Assembly: GCA_003118195.1 (NCBI GenBank)
Contig: BEXV01000439.1
Location: 176,720 to 240,719 of the forward strand
DNA length: 64,000 nt
Reading direction: 5' to 3'
DNA from: Hemicentrotus pulcherrimus
Taxonomy: Eukaryota > Echinodermata > Echinoidea > Camarodonta > Strongylocentrotidae
The notes under the pieces were generated by a model that did no database searches, was not told the origin of the DNA, and was given only the letters and a program-made list of their open reading frames with translations. Position numbers and translations under genes: made by a program. Shown here one piece after another: positions 1-14,998 of the stretch; position 1 is the stretch's first letter, and every line of letters begins with the position of its first letter.

Positions 1-388
1 AAGGGGGGGGGGGGGGGAGGTTAAATAAATGAGACATGAACTGAATAAACGACACAAAATATTGACAAAGTCCATTAGCAATTTAAAAAAAAAAACTAAA
101 GCTAAAGGGAGTGAGGACAGGGACAAGGCGGTACATTAAAGATATCATGTAGAGAGAGGGAATGAACTACATTTATAGAGGAAAGAGGAGAATGTATACA
201 TAGATATTACATATATCAAAGAGAGAAAGAGAAGAGAAAGGGATGGGGTGAGGAAAAAAGCATGAACGTTGATACGGTATAGAGGATAACATTTCCCTTG
301 AGGTCATTTCTTTATCAAAGTTCACCACCTTTATTTAAATTTGATTAACTTTCTACCCGACATTTTGTATCACTTTCGCCTAACTCTT

Positions 389-428
389 TGTGTGTGTGTG
401 TGTGTGAGAGAGAAAGACAGACAGATAG
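389..428. repeat. (TG)n-(AG)n microsatellite
   Basis: TG dinucleotides from about 389 to 406, then GA/GACA repeats to 428. Confidence 0.95.
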
Positions 429-2170
429 ATTGAGATGCGGAATGTTTGCATTTTTTCTTCTCAGTTGTGGTTATTTTTTAGGAAAGATGCAGTTGAAGTA
501 AATTCCGCTGGCAAACAATACATTAAATTCAAGAATCAAATATGGGTTCATTTATATACATTTTTACACTTTGCCATCAACAAACCAATTGGGATTTCCA
601 TTCCGTTTTTTATTGTGACGCATACCGTAGCCACAAGTAAAAGTGTTCCTACTTGAAAAGCTTTTATTTCAAATGAGAAGGTAACTTAGCAGTCAACAAA
701 GACATTGGCCCTTATATTTTTACTTTCTACTGTATTGAACTCTAAAGCAATATTGAGAGGAAACACGCATCTGAACAATGATTCTACTTTTATCTAAAAT
801 CAAGCATATTTCCTCTAGAGAGTCTCCTTGTTTATATATTTTTTTATTGATCCATTGCATAAGGCAGTTAGTATCCTAGATTCTCCTTTCATTTCACTCT
901 TGTCAATTCAACTCTTTTTTTTCCTCACATGGAACATTGTGCACCCTTAATTTGTCTTCTTCTTTTTCACATGTCCGCTTTCCATTTTGCTCATATATTC
1001 TTCAATTTCTCTTTTTGTAAAATCATATAGACTGTCTCAGTTTACGAGGGCGCGGGGGAGGGGCAATGGGGGAATGGAAGTAGAATGGATGGCTACTGAT
1101 GCCCTCTCTTCTCTTCCCTCCTTCTTTCGTTCTTCCTCTTTTTCTCTTTACCCCCCCCCCCTCTCTCCTTCATTGGTGACCCAACATATTCTCCCTCCGG
1201 TGACATTTCTCTATGTTAATTAGTGCTTTGCCATGGGTTTTAGATTAGCTGGTGAGATAAGGAGAGCTGAAGGTATAGTGTCTGGTTCAAGGTTGAATTT
1301 TAAGGCAATCATAATACCCACTTATAAGAACAAGTGTAGCTAGATGGACAGATTTGTTTACAATTGAAAAATGAGTCTATGATTTAGAAAACTATCCATT
1401 CAAGTAATCTTAGAATTACAGTAAACTCCACTTTAGTCATTTAATTTTCCATATGTGTACATGCCTTTGTATCTTAACAAATCTTATCTTTGCATATTTT
1501 GATTTTAAGGGTCAAAATGAGGTTGTAAATCGTAAGTCGAAGGTAAATTGGAAACCTAATCTATAAAATGGAGCAGAGAATTTATCCTTCAGTTTTGTAT
1601 TGCCCTGTAATGCAATCATCATTTCCAATTCATTCATTCATCAAAATTAAATTAAAAAAAAAAGAAGTTATTTAATGAAATTTACGTTCATGTTTTAAAT
1701 AAAAAACGTAAAGGTAAAAAATAAGAATTTGGTATGTATATATGGCATTGGCTTTAAAGCTATTGGAGGCCCCTTTCAACTACTATCACCTCATCGTTTC
1801 CATCCATCTGTTTGATGTATACCAGTCATATTGTTTAATCCTAATAATGATTATGGCATAGATTTTTGCTTCAGTTTAAACTTTTAAATAGTCATAATGA
1901 CATGTGACCTATACTACTTTAACATGCAACTGAATTATAATATCTGTGGCTCACTCTCGTCATTCCTCTTTCTTTTCTTCCCTGATTTTTTTTATCAGAA
2001 ACGCACTCTCAAGAAGTGAGATGGATCTTTCTGTCTGAAGCACTCTTCTGAATACTCCACGTGCTAAATCAAGGATTCTGCGATTAAAAGAGGCAAACGG
2101 GAACCATTTATCAATCAATACCTAATTGCCTAATGTAAGTGTTTTTATTCGTAAAGGCTTTTCTAATAAA

Positions 2171-2201
<31 letters not shown>

Positions 2202-2224
2202 TGTGTGTGCGTGTGTGTGTGTGC
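2171..2224. repeat. (GT)n microsatellite
   Basis: 54 bp of GT with a TT and two GC interruptions. Confidence 0.97.
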
Positions 2225-2764
2225 GATAGAAAGAAAGAGAGAAGAAGAGACATAGGTGGAAATGAAACGTTCAATAGGAACTTGAAGATTTCAAGATGAT
2301 TAAGGTGATGGACTAAGTACCTGTGATCGATGTTTATAGCAGTGCCTAATAATTTACGATCAGACCAATATTCATGATCCATAATGTGCCGTTGCGTAGG
2401 ACCGTGTCTAGAACAGCTCTCATTTCAAAAGTGTTTTTTTTCTGTTTGTTTTCTTACCGGGAATAAAAAATATAAAAGAATGAATACAAAACTGCAACAA
2501 ACAAAAAAAGGTGACTTATTTAAGTTAGGAAAAAAAAATCAACTTTATTTTCATGGCTGCTTCTATATTTAATGAACAACGTAATAAAAAACTATGGAAA
2601 TTTGGGGTATTTGGCATTAATATTTTTAGGATCAGAGTTGATATTGTCACCTTTTCTATTTATATGCACAAAATAAATGCCAGTAAATCTGCAATTGTTT
2701 CGGACTGAAATAACAAAGGATAAGGGGTTTTGACCAACATTCAATACTTCAGCCCGAAGTTAGT

Positions 2765-2872
2765 ATAAGAGGATTTTGACAATACCTTGTGAAAAGGCGT
2801 GATGTGAGTCATCCGGGGCAGCTGAGTTATGATTAAGGTATCATTAGACAGAGTATGAGCTACTCTTTAGTG
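2765..2872 (+). repeat. Dispersed repeat D, copy 1
   Basis: Shares GGATTTTGAC, GAGTCATCCG and GTATCATTAGACAGAGTAT with 45655-45752. About 100 bp, no coding capacity, class unknown. Confidence 0.55.
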
Positions 2873-4729
2873 TGAAATATAATTCAAGGTCACACAATTA
2901 TCACTTTTAAATGGAAATCTATCAAAGTTAGGAATACTCTTTTGATACACTGTATATTCAGGGCAATTATTTTGACGGACATTTAGTAAAGGTATTTATT
3001 TTTCATTCCTTGAACCAAAAAAATATACACAATATGTATATAAGTTTACACAACTATTATTGCTATAATTATGATAATAGTAATTATTATTAGTGTTATT
3101 ATCATTAATTATTATACAAGCACAAATGAAACGACTTGATGACCAAGGGATGACATACCTGGTCTTCCATGTGGTCCAGGAATAAACAAATAGATCAAAA
3201 TAAAATAAATACAAAATAATAATAACCAAACATTAAATTTCATAAATATGATTAAGAACAGCAACAAATAGATTCATGTATGATACAGCATACATCAGGG
3301 CTACCAAACGCTCTTCCTCATCCAACCTCCCCCGATACAGAGCAAATGAAATCTCTACTTTGGATATGTTATTTACACGCCGGGTTAGAATTTGTATGTG
3401 GAACGACATTAAATTATGTTTGAAAGTGTTTAGGGTTGATGCAGATCGATTACATACAGGGATGTTCATGGTCTTCTTTTTACATAAACAAACGATTCGT
3501 AAAATTACACTTTCTTCCCCGTTATGAAGTTCTCGTCACAAATCAACGTACATCATATGGAAATAGATATATATTCATTATCTCTGTTATTTAATTGCAT
3601 CTCTTAACTCTGAAAACAATTTAATGTGTAAATAATCTGGGGGATGGAATATGCATGCTCGTTGGGTAAATGTTGGTAAAATTTAACTCTTGCTGAGTTA
3701 CCTCGCACATGCACGGTTCCTTTTAAACAAATTATCTGGTAATTGAGTATTACCTAATTTCTTTGTGTTCCTACTCACACGAGCTATTTCATAATTTCCA
3801 AGTCTAAAATTATTCCAATTCCTTTTCATTAATTCGCAATTAGAATATATGAAATATGAATTAAAAACTCGTGAAATGAGCAGTGCGCTACAAGATGTAA
3901 TTCTCCGGGCTTGTTAGCATAAAGGGCTTCCACAATACTGGATATTATTTAACAAAAGCAGAATTGTAGTGACGTCTTTGAAGTAGACTGCGGTACGTGT
4001 TAGTGCTAATTAGAGTGTGGCCAAGTAGCAGGTGTGGGTAACTCTAACCAGGTTTACCCACGAAACTTGAGGCTAGATACGTATCTGGTTAACCTAGCTG
4101 CCACAATGACAAGGGGCAGCTGTGTTTTACTTTAATCCTTATTTTTCTTCGAAAATAAAATTGTCACAGCGCGGTTCAAGGCATTATTTTATTTTGTTCA
4201 CCTCTTGTCATCTTTTGACACATCAAAAAAAAAAAACGACAATAAGTCACCCGGTTTTCACACGGAGTTAAAAATCCTTTGTGATTTAATGTCAGTTTGA
4301 AAAAAAGGAGAAGATTACGCGGAATCGTGTACAAAATGAATGAAAAACTGTTTTACTGGATTTCTCTATTCTTCATTTATAGTTATTTTTTACTTTTTAA
4401 ATCCAAATGTGGACCTACAAACAATGATGACTAAACATCAAAGACTCTGTGGGATCTTTTTCAAATTAAATGCGATCCACCAGGATTCATCACTCGTAAG
4501 AAATGTCTGTCCATTTGATAAACTTTCAAACACTAAACAAATCGAGAAAAAACAACAACGCTGCTACGAGAGAGTAGGCTTATTCTACTATTCAGAGATG
4601 AAAGAGAACCCACTATTGAATATCCAGTATTGGTATTAATGTAAACTGACATAGAAGGCTTTCAAATGATGCCCAAATGAAAATTGATTCATTGTATGGA
4701 AGAATACACCTTCGACAATACAGTGCAAG

Positions 4730-4745
4730 ATATATATATATATAT
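4730..4745. repeat. (AT)n microsatellite
   Basis: Eight AT units. Confidence 0.9.
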
Positions 4746-6510
4746 GGCAGGATTCCTTCCAGACTCCCCCATTCATACCATACAGTTGTACTCCTCGTGA
4801 AAGTCCGGTATAATCCAAATGATATCGTAAAGAAAAAGTCACAGGTTTCAAATGTCATTATAAAGAATGTTGAAATAAAAGTAATAAGTATTTCTATTCA
4901 AGTTTTTAATGGAATTGACTTTTGACGATAGCAATGCAATTTGCATTCCGTTACTTACAACCCATTCCCCCTAGTCTAATACGCAGCTATTGTAATCTTA
5001 CATTCATGTAGTTAATGGGCTTTCTCACCATTTCACATTACAAAATAATAGAATATGGATAATAATACAGTAATCTAAGAAGATTCATGTACTTTCTTCA
5101 GCGGGTATCAAATTTCATATTACATCTTAGTTGTACTGTCGAATACTTCACATCTCGAGTTGATGCTAGATTGGGTAAAGTGGTAGTTGCATGTATAACA
5201 TACATAGTTAATATCTAGCTATCTACCCTGCGGTCTGCACACACCTAGACAAGATGGCATCATAATGACTTCACACTGTTCTCAAATGTGATTGCGATCA
5301 TCAATTATGATCATGATAGGGGAAGTGAGGAACGGAGAATTTAAAGAGGAGAGGTTAAAAATACTTTTCAACTCACGTTCGTCTTTTTATCACTCAAAGA
5401 AATGCAGATGAGTAGATGATGTTTGCTACAAATTTGTTCCCGTGAAGCATATTTTGTTTGTATTCATGGATAGGGCCACGGTGACTAAACGGGATTCAAA
5501 GATGTATAAAAGACATCGTTTTAGATGTATTACTATTATATATGTTAATTTACCACTTTACAAAGATAGGTACTTGTATTATTATCATTGTCGTTATTAT
5601 TATCGTTAATTTTTTATTTAATTGTTCTTGTCCTTGTTGTTGTTATCATAGGTAGATGATTTTAGTGGTGTTGATGATAATGTTGATTGATATTTGTGTG
5701 AAAGATATTTCAAACACATATGAATAATTGTCATAGTAACATGTCTACATTAATATTAATTAACATGGGAAAACGCTTCTGAAATGTATATATTTTTATG
5801 AAAATTTGAGGATTTGTCCAGAAAAGCGGAAACATAATTCAGATTGGCTTATTTTCTTGAAGAGTTTAGTTCCTGATTCCTGCCTGGTATTTCCCCTAGT
5901 ATTTATTTGTTAGAAATAACAGTGTTGTGGATGTTGGCATTTTCAAGTGACCTCTTTCCCAGACGACCAATATGTGCAATAGACCTATTATAGGCTCCAT
6001 AGATTACGAACATGCATGTGAGATACGGAACATACTTACCATGAGGCAATTATCTTGAATTGGGGGTGGGGGNGGGGGGGGAGGATATCGCTAAAGTTAT
6101 GGCGTCCCCATGCGATAGAAGGTATCATAACTTCCCGGAGCCCAGTATACGAACCTTAACCCATAGTTAATTTATGTTTAGAAAGCTTTACCCGTCGTCG
6201 GTACTAGGTATAGAAAGCTATAGAGAATTTTATCCGGGGTCGGCGCTCAACTTGTAGTACGGAGAGTTCATATCTACCGCTGATTCATACACAAGCGATC
6301 GAAACAAATCGAATTCATTTCATCAACTGTTTCATTAACTGTCCGAAATTATCAAGTTCTTTCCCATTATACATTTTTGCTGACATTATATATTACCCGT
6401 TCTGTTAATTGTGGCCAGAGTAGCTAGAGTGAGACGGAGACAGAGAGGCATAGTGATAATCAGAAAAGGAGGAATGAAGGGAGAACACAAAAGAAAGAAG
6501 AGGGAAACAG

Positions 6511-6531
6511 TGTGTGTGTGTGTGTGTTTGT
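6511..6531. repeat. (TG)n microsatellite
   Basis: About ten TG units. Confidence 0.9.
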
Positions 6532-9500
6532 GGGGTGCGGGTTGGGGGGAAGTGTCTAAAAGCCTGTGAAGATAATACCTTTTCATGAAATTTCACTTGA
6601 TTTGCACTTGTTTCATTAACTGCGTTTATAGAACGTATCAATGAGAATTGAAAAATGAAAGCACAATTTTTGTCAGTATTTAACGAATGCTTTCATTTTT
6701 ATTTAATATTCTAGTAACATTAAAAAGCTATTATGCCGGTACCTGTTTTCTAATCACCTTATTGAGGCTATGTGAAATTCCGACGTGTAATACATGTGTA
6801 TGTATTGAACACAAGCATGGTTTTAATTTATTTTGCTAGGTTGCTGCAATAGAGCGATGAGTTTCAATATCGTGAGGTAATCGTAATCCCTGACTGGTAA
6901 TTATGCAAATTAATTGGGCTGGCATTGAATCAATAATTTAACAAGGACTAAATGTCAGTCGCGTGCTCTCCGGTGTCAGTCCGTGGCATAGCATATTATG
7001 TTCAAATGATATGATTTTAACGTGCAATATTGATTCAATATAACTCTTGTCGGGTAAATGGGTAAGCTCCTATGATGATTATTATGGAGATAGTTAGCAT
7101 AAGAATGACACAACAAAAATGCTTAATCTCAGATTTGGGAAAACATCTTTTATAGTTTTAATCAACTAAAATGAAAGTGAAGCTATCCGTGCTCCGATAG
7201 GAGATTGAATAATATTTTGATGATTATAATCATGAGAATGTAACCTTCATCTCTTTCATCTCATTCTCTATATCTCTTTCACTTATGATTTATTGCCACT
7301 CCATACATGCTTCATTTCAGTCGTCTAACCGAAACATCATGATAAATGTACTTTCATCGTCTTTTCCCCCTCTCTCATTTTTTACCTGTTTGTGTTGGGT
7401 CAGTTAAACGTGGTATATTTGTTGAGAACGATCGATCACTTTTTTGAAGAGACAAAGAAGAGGATTTGTTCATTATTGATGATGTGTACAGCTGTCTCAT
7501 CTAGTTGTTCTATCTCCATCAGAGAACGTCTTTAGACATCAACACTGATAGGGAGACGACATGCGTTTTATATGACATGTGACCAATGCTTGTGAGAACC
7601 CTTGTGGGAAGAGGAGCGGGAGGGAGGGAGGGTTCCGATGGAAATATAGGGTATTTTCTATGGACTAATCTGCTCTCATTTTTCTTTTTGTATTTCATCA
7701 TTTTATAATGATTCTGTCTATTTATTCTTCTCTTTGCAAGTCTGTCATTGCTCTCTCTTTTTCTATCTAGATCTGATGTTGCTGTGTTATTCCATGATTC
7801 CGCTTTGACACTTTATAGTGGTATACAGCTTGACATAAGGAGAAATATCCAGTATTCGTTTGCTTACCTTGATTATACTCAGATATTATTGATTGATTGC
7901 TAATTTACAATTTAAATATTACCTTTGAAAGATGCCTTTTTCCATTTGATTTGCTGCCTTATTGTTATAATTTTGAAAGCTAGCACTGTGTGATTTATTT
8001 CTTATATCTAGATATGTAGATCATTATAATCAAATCATTATCTTTCATTTCTTATTATCTACATTTTCCTTTTGCTTCTTTAATCCATCTCTTTTAAGTT
8101 TACCACCTCTATCTCTCAGCCAACCTCTCAAATCAATCTTTTTCTTCCTCTCAATCTCTTCATCAATCTCTCAGTGCACTACTCATTCATTCTTACTCTC
8201 TAACTTGCATTCTCTTTTTTGTCTCTATAACCTCGTCTCCCTTCTTCACCTCTCCACTTGTCGCCGCTGCACACTTCGCATCTCTGTTGATATTTAGTCA
8301 TTTATTCTGTCTGTCTATCTGACAATATGTTTCTTTCTGTCTCTTGTTCTGTCTCTCAATCTTTCTATCCTTTTCTTCCCGTTCTTGTTCTCATCATACG
8401 GTCAAGTCGTATCAGATATCACGAAAAATGAAATCAATGTGATGACAAAAGCAAGCCATCCATGTAGAGAGAGATTTCTTCGCCACTCATCTAGTCAATA
8501 TTCTCGCTCCTTTAGCTCGGCTTGCCGGGACATGATTGTTCTCCTTCATAGGGGCGCTCTTAGGCAGTCCGTCAACATGATCAAGGATGTATTTAGGGGG
8601 TATACCTTGTGCATATCAATTATATTGAATAAATCAATTTATGAATTCCATGACATTTGTCCATCACCACAAGTTGAAATTTTATTAATGCGGATTACAA
8701 GATCTGATGCTAAATTGTAAGATTTTTTAAAAATGCTTAGAGCATTTTCAAACAATATCGATTTCCTTTTGTCTGCTTAATTTCACAGTGTTCTATTGGT
8801 TAAGCCTCATCATCGGTGCTATTGGTTATCTCTGTCTGTACTTTGAACTGACACAGAGGCTCATATAAATCCGCGCAAACACAGCTGATAGGTTTTACAC
8901 ATGTTGGTCTGAGAATGTACATCCTAGCCAAGGTTTATTTTCAACTCGCGTTCATTTGGTATTCCACCTGAGGAATAAGAAATCTCAAGGTGAGCATCTG
9001 CAAAATGATTATAATTGCCTATTTATCAACTAAAATTAAACTAGACTTAACGAAAAGTCAGCCGTCACAAAACTATAAATCGGCTTTAATTTAAAAAAAA
9101 GTCTATAAACCTTTATCTGCCTTACAACTTCTTAATTCCTGGACGGACACATTCTATTGACACAAGATTGATGTATATCATTCTTTTGCACCCACCATTA
9201 CACATCTCCATTTTGACTGACATTGCTGTACACAGTCGTATTATTACCATCATCTCTTTGGTGTATGGTGCCGTACTATCCTTAGCACGTAAAGCATACG
9301 ATTCATCCCAAACGGGCCCTCAATGTTAACCCTCCAGCTCCCCGTATTTTCCTCGAATAAACAATCCTGATTAAACATCTTTCAGCGCCTTTCCTCCAGA
9401 AATGTTTGGATTTCAATTCAATTGACGGTTCACTCTCTCGTGCCCTTTACCGTAGTGTCCATCTTCTTAGTGCATTTCAATTTCTTCTTCATTTGCTTCA

Positions 9501-10774
9501 TACCTCCATCTCTTATTTTATTCATAAATGGAAATATTTGTGGAAAAACAAAAGAGCCTTCTTCATACCTACTTGTCATTTCCATTACCATAACACGGAG
9601 ATGAAAGCTAAGTAGAGGGAATGAACAAAACTAAAGAACACTATTCTTAGGGATTGGAGATCCATCCAACTCCTAAAGTGAGAAGAAAAAGGACAAGCGT
9701 TGAGCGTTTTATTGCTCAGTCACCTATCGTTGTCATATTATAATTATATTGATATGTTTTAATACATGTATGTGTTAAAAGCAATTAAAAAGAACTAACT
9801 ACACATATATCTATCTTTGAAAAATTGATCAAAACAGCTTTTAAGAGAACGAACACATAATTATCTTATCATTGTCTCTTCATGTATCCTGTTATAAATG
9901 TTTTTGACGTGTTCCTTCTTCGAGTAGAGTATTGTTCATCCCAACTCAAATAGAAAGATGAGTTTGTTTGTTGAGTTCAGAATACCTGATCGGCTGCGGC
10001 GCTGGCACGTTCGTGAGACCAGAGAAATTGTAAATTGGATGCGGTTCATCAGCCGCACACATCTTAATAATCACCTAGCAATCAAGAAGAACTCTTGACT
10101 TCATTGGATATTGAAAATGAAAGTATATTGACAAATTTTAAGTAGTATGAATACAAAAATTATTTTTCAACATAGGAAATTATGATGATTTTTTGGAATT
10201 CCATTAATATTTGATCGTCAATAAATAAGTCAGGATTTTAAGAAATAAAGATTTCATTACCTATTCACTTGTCCACTAGTATAGCATAACATCATATGCC
10301 ATGATAAATTAGCTATAATGATCTCCTAATGAACCACGCATGACGGAAGGCACTACAGGGGATGCCAACCCAATACAAAATATAATTGCTAGAAACTGAG
10401 GATTGTCTTGTAAAAGAGCTAACGACATGTATTTGATAAAACCTTGGGGGGGGGAGGGGGTGGTGGTGGTTGAGAACATGATCGTGAGTTTGGTATGGTA
10501 TCTCATTTAAAAACGGCCTGGTCAGACATACCGATGCATGCACTTTCCGATGCATACACGCACACCAAAATGTCCTGACAAAGCCCACTCCCTTCTCAAA
10601 ACACCACGATGTCCAATGCTCACCTGTATTAAAATGAATGCAATATCTATTCATTATCTTTGTAGCGGAATGTGCCCCTATCCCAGCAACCCTTTCATTA
10701 CCAAGGTGATAGCGTGTATACACATAGACTGTGGATAATGTTGCACATTAATGTCTGAAGTATTATCCGATTTC

Positions 10775-10816
<42 letters not shown>

Positions 10817-10863
10817 GGTTTTGTATAGCGCTCATGCCATTCAGATTTGACCCTCCTGGCGCT
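10775..10863 (-). mobile_element. SINE-type tail with (AAT)n and GAGCGCTATACAAA module
   Basis: A 41-bp (ATA)n run followed by GGGTTTTGTATAGCGCTCAT and CCTCCTGGCGCTCCC. On the minus strand this reads as a GAGCGCTATACAAAACCC end with an ATT tail, similar to other invertebrate SINE 3' ends. Only the tail is recognisable. Confidence 0.45.
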
Positions 10864-13412
10864 CCCGATTATTGAAAGGTATTATTATTTTCAAAACATT
10901 TATTTGGTGTATTCTCTTTAATAGCTCTATTTAAAATTTGTATTACGTCCCCCAAATCTTTCTTACAGTTATTTTTCTAGTGAGATATTTCAGTAGCTCA
11001 TTTTGATAGCAGCAGAGGTAAATGCTATCAAAAGTGCTGTATTTTAAACGAAGACCTAACCTTCAGAAACATAAATCGAGCGACAATGCTTATGAAAAAG
11101 TGCTAAAATATCAGCGGGAATCACACCTCAACGGACCAAAAAGGTTCCCATGTCTCTTTCCGTAGAAACGTAGCCGTGCAGGGATCCGACGATGAAGCAA
11201 CTGTGTAAAATATTGCTTTCTATCGGCACTATACATCCCAATGGATGTGCTATAGGCCGACTATTGCTTATATCCCAAGGGACACCCACATGTAATTTCC
11301 TCGCGAATTTCAGGTGCAATATGCCCACAATTCAATGAACTTAAGTATATATCGCCTGCCAATTTCATTACCACATTTTGGTATTGATTCAGGGTATGGT
11401 GCTTCTTATTACCCTAATGTAATTTGCGTTCCTTTTTAATTCCCTTTGGTTGTCCATTATCCAGAAGAGGGTGCCTATATTCCCGTGTAGCACGGAATTG
11501 GAAATGTTATTTCCACCCATTTATTGACTCAGATGCTTATGGGGTGGTCATGTGTCTCAACCATCAGGCAACGCTTACCATTGAGTCTGGCTAAATTTCC
11601 CCAATGAAGCTTCTCCTCTTCTCGTATTACTTAGACATACCGAGAGGGTAGAAGGACAATAAGGACCGGAGAGTTATATATACATCCCCTTCCCATAAAA
11701 AGGCTCTTGAGATTGATCTTTTCTATTTCCAATAAGTCTGTTACTTACATTCCTTTTGAGATCATTCTTTTGAAGGACCGTATGACATACTAAGGTCAAT
11801 GTACGGTCTCATGAATGTGAAATCAGTTACAACTGTTTACACAAAATATGTAAAGGATCCAAGCACTAAATTGCAATTTCAGAAAAAAAAAAACGCAAAA
11901 TTTTTGTATTGCGACGCCTTGCTTGATTGTCCAAAGTTTTGATTATCTGATTGTCGTTGTTATAGAGACGGTCGTAATGAGGCATTTAATCTCAACATCT
12001 CTGATGTGACAAATCTGACAGCTCTTCATAAACAACAATTTGAGTATTTGTGGAACAGCCAATAAGAAGACTGTGTTCATCCCTCCTTGATCAATGTGAC
12101 AGACTTTAGAAGGGAAGATTACCTACAATTTCATGGCTCCTGTCACAGTGAAGGAAAAGCATAACATGCTGTCAAAACGGGAAATCCGTAAAGGGCATTA
12201 CCTCTCTTAGATATATATATGACGTTTCTCTAGAAATATTACCAGAATGTTAATGTAGAAGAAAACTAAATATGACCTTTAATACTTAGTGTCTTGGTGT
12301 TGGGTGTGTAAAATGAACAGAAAATGAACAGAAATGGGACAAACAGTACTCGAATGTATTTCATATGCAAATGAAGAATTGTAGCATTAAATGTGTACAT
12401 AAAATAATCAGTACACTTATCAATACAAACTTTGATGTTTAGTGTTCTAGCATGAATGTGTCATAGCACAATGAAAAACATTGAATGTATGTTAGGTAGC
12501 GCTTCTTCGTGCAGGCGGTTATGCGGCCACTCCAACAATGCTCAAATCACTAGGACAAGGTGATTAATATTTTGGTATTCATAAAATCTCTTAAATTTTG
12601 ATCATTTAACCAGCCAATATAAATGTTTGGATGGTCTTGTCCGCATTCACTGCATATATCACATCGCTATCAATCAATATATTCTCACAAATTTACACCG
12701 ATCAACGATTAGAAACATTTTCAATAAGTAGGCCTAGCTATCAAACATGAGATTTCGTTTTTTTTCAGCTAGACTCCTATCCGTTTATTGCACAACGTGA
12801 GCAACTTTCCCGCTTCCGATCAGCCCTTTATGGTTCCCATGGCGACGTGTCGATATCGATTTCACAATTGATTAGAAGTGGTAGAGAATCGATATTTGTT
12901 GTGTTACAGACGTATGACAGGATAAAATGCTGTTAATCTGCATTATCAGCACTGCATGCACTATTCTACGGTGACACAGTCTTTGATATATATGGGTAAC
13001 GTATGTTGAGGTTTCAGACGATGATCTTTGGAAGGATAGAACGTGTAAAGGAACTATCAAATTAACATATCAATTTGTTATCGAATGTTATATCTCTACA
13101 CTCATACAAATAATGCGCGAGAGAATCATGCGCTCGTCGAACTTCAGGCATTCTTTCTTACCCAACTAGGGTAATATATTTTCCAATAAAGTTCAAAGTA
13201 AAGAATACTTACCTAAACATGCCAAGTGAGGTAAGCAGCAAATAAAGGTTGTTCGGACACATATTATTTACGCTCATGGCTAACATGTCACGTCATACTG
13301 ATAAGAGTTAACTAAAAATGAAAATGTTATCGTTATATGAACTGCATTAACTTCTCTTTCTTTTCTACTCCACTACAAGGCACTACTGGTGGTAAAAGAA
13401 AAGCTACGACCA
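10864..13412. other. Non-coding region
   Basis: No exon, RNA gene or repeat family could be supported. Confidence 0.55.
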
Positions 13413-13448
13413 TAGCAACAACCACCACCACTACTTCTACTACTACTT

Positions 13449-13483
<35 letters not shown>

Positions 13484-13490
13484 CCTCCTC

Positions 13491-13527
<37 letters not shown>

Positions 13528-13549
13528 CACTACTACTACTTCTACTACG

Positions 13550-13580
<31 letters not shown>

Positions 13581-14060
13581 CTACTACTACTACTACTGCT
13601 ACTACTGCTACTACCACTACTACTACTGCTGCTACTGCTTCTACCACTACTACTACTATTTCTACTACTTAGAACTAGTACTTCTACTACTAGTAACACT
13701 TGTACTACTTATTATTACTACTACTGTACTACTTGTAATATTACGGCTACTAATACTACTACTATTATTAGTTATTATACTTCTATTTACTTTCTGATCC
13801 ACTACTATCACAACAACAGTCACGACCTACTACTACTACTTCTTATATTATAATTACTATTGTCGTTGCTACTACTACTACTACTACTTCTACCTCTGCT
13901 ACTTATTACTATTACATCCACTACTAGTTATACTTGTACACATTATTACTACTACTACTGTACAACTTGTAATATTAATGCTACTACTACTACTATTGTC
14001 GTTGCTACTGATGCCGCTACTACTGTTAATGCTGCTACTGCTGCTGATGCTACTACTTAT
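13413..14060. repeat. Large (TAC/ACT)n trinucleotide array, degrading rightward
   Basis: Nearly pure ACT/TAC triplets from 13413 to about 13672, then a degenerate continuation with TAT, TGC and TTC variants to 14060. Several frames stay open on both strands, giving poly-Thr, poly-Val or poly-Ser/Arg translations, which are artefacts of the repeat. Confidence 0.97.
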
Positions 14061-14550
14061 AATTTGTAACACGATTCGTACTTTTAATTGAAACTCGACT
14101 GCTGCAAAGACTCATGTCAACTGATATTTTCTCTAGCTAAGATCGCTTTACGCATCTGAATCCTACATGAGTGTTGTTGGTTTTCAGACATGAGTTCACT
14201 ATCAAAAGGTCACTTTCAGAAATAACCTAGATAGATGGGTTTACCCGAGGCTCATGATGAACCACCCGCCATCGTTAAAAGTACCCTAGCCCTCTAGACG
14301 CAACATGTGTGAGAGCTATATAAAGCTCTTGAGATAAACTTGTTGATAATACGTGTTATCAGACTGCATCACACTGCTTCTTACAACTACCAAATTTCTT
14401 TCTGGTATTTATCTTAACAGTTTACAAAACGTTTCAGGGAGTGTAGGTTTCATTAAAAAATACTCGCAAATCTGTGACGGAATGAAAAAATTAGCTGGTG
14501 TGCGTGAGTGCATGAGCGTGTGTGTGGTGGGTTTGACAACGGGAAGAGAA

Positions 14551-14605
<55 letters not shown>

Positions 14606-14610
14606 AAGAG
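14551..14610. repeat. (AT)n-(AG)n compound microsatellite
   Basis: AT units 14551-14566 followed directly by GA units with two AAAG interruptions. Confidence 0.95.
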
Positions 14611-14764
14611 GTGGGTGGGGGTGAAACTTAACGAGGCCTTCGTAAAAAAAAACCTGTCCTTCGTTACATTTGAGATACAATGAAGATAATACTGTTTATG
14701 TAATAATAGTGATTACGATAAGGATAATGATACTACACATCTACCCTGCTGTTGATGTGAGTTC

Positions 14765-14838
14765 TACTTGTTCTACTTGTACTACCAGTACTATAATTAT
14801 ACTACTATACTACTACTTCTACTACTACTACTACCACC

Positions 14839-14876
<38 letters not shown>

Positions 14877-14896
14877 CACTACTACTACTACTACTA

Positions 14897-14927
<31 letters not shown>

Positions 14928-14998
14928 CACTACTACTAGTACTACTACTACTTCTACTACTACTACTACAATTATTACTACTTCTACTTCCACTGTAG
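14765..14998. repeat. Second (TAC/ACT)n array
   Basis: TAC triplets with CAC interruptions and a degenerate left edge. It lies 700 bp from the first array and continues weakly to about 15035. Confidence 0.97.

Larger units (their letters stand above)
1..2764. other. Non-coding left end
   Basis: Begins with a 15-G run (3-17), then AT-rich sequence with pyrimidine-rich patches (about 1100-1170) and microsatellites. No gene supported. Confidence 0.6.
2873..10774. other. Non-coding region
   Basis: AT-rich, with a G-run holding one N (6062-6081), a GGGA run near 7614 and pyrimidine-rich sequence at 8040-8390. Open frames are short and without recognisable domains. Confidence 0.6.

Noticed and set aside
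10313..10738. 136-codon minus and 66-codon plus frames
   Set aside because: Overlapping frames on both strands with no recognised domain, no splice context and no repeat-supported conservation.
13333..13699. Open frames over 100 codons on both strands
   Set aside because: They are translations of the (TAC)n microsatellite (poly-Thr, poly-Val, poly-Ser/Arg) in several frames at once.
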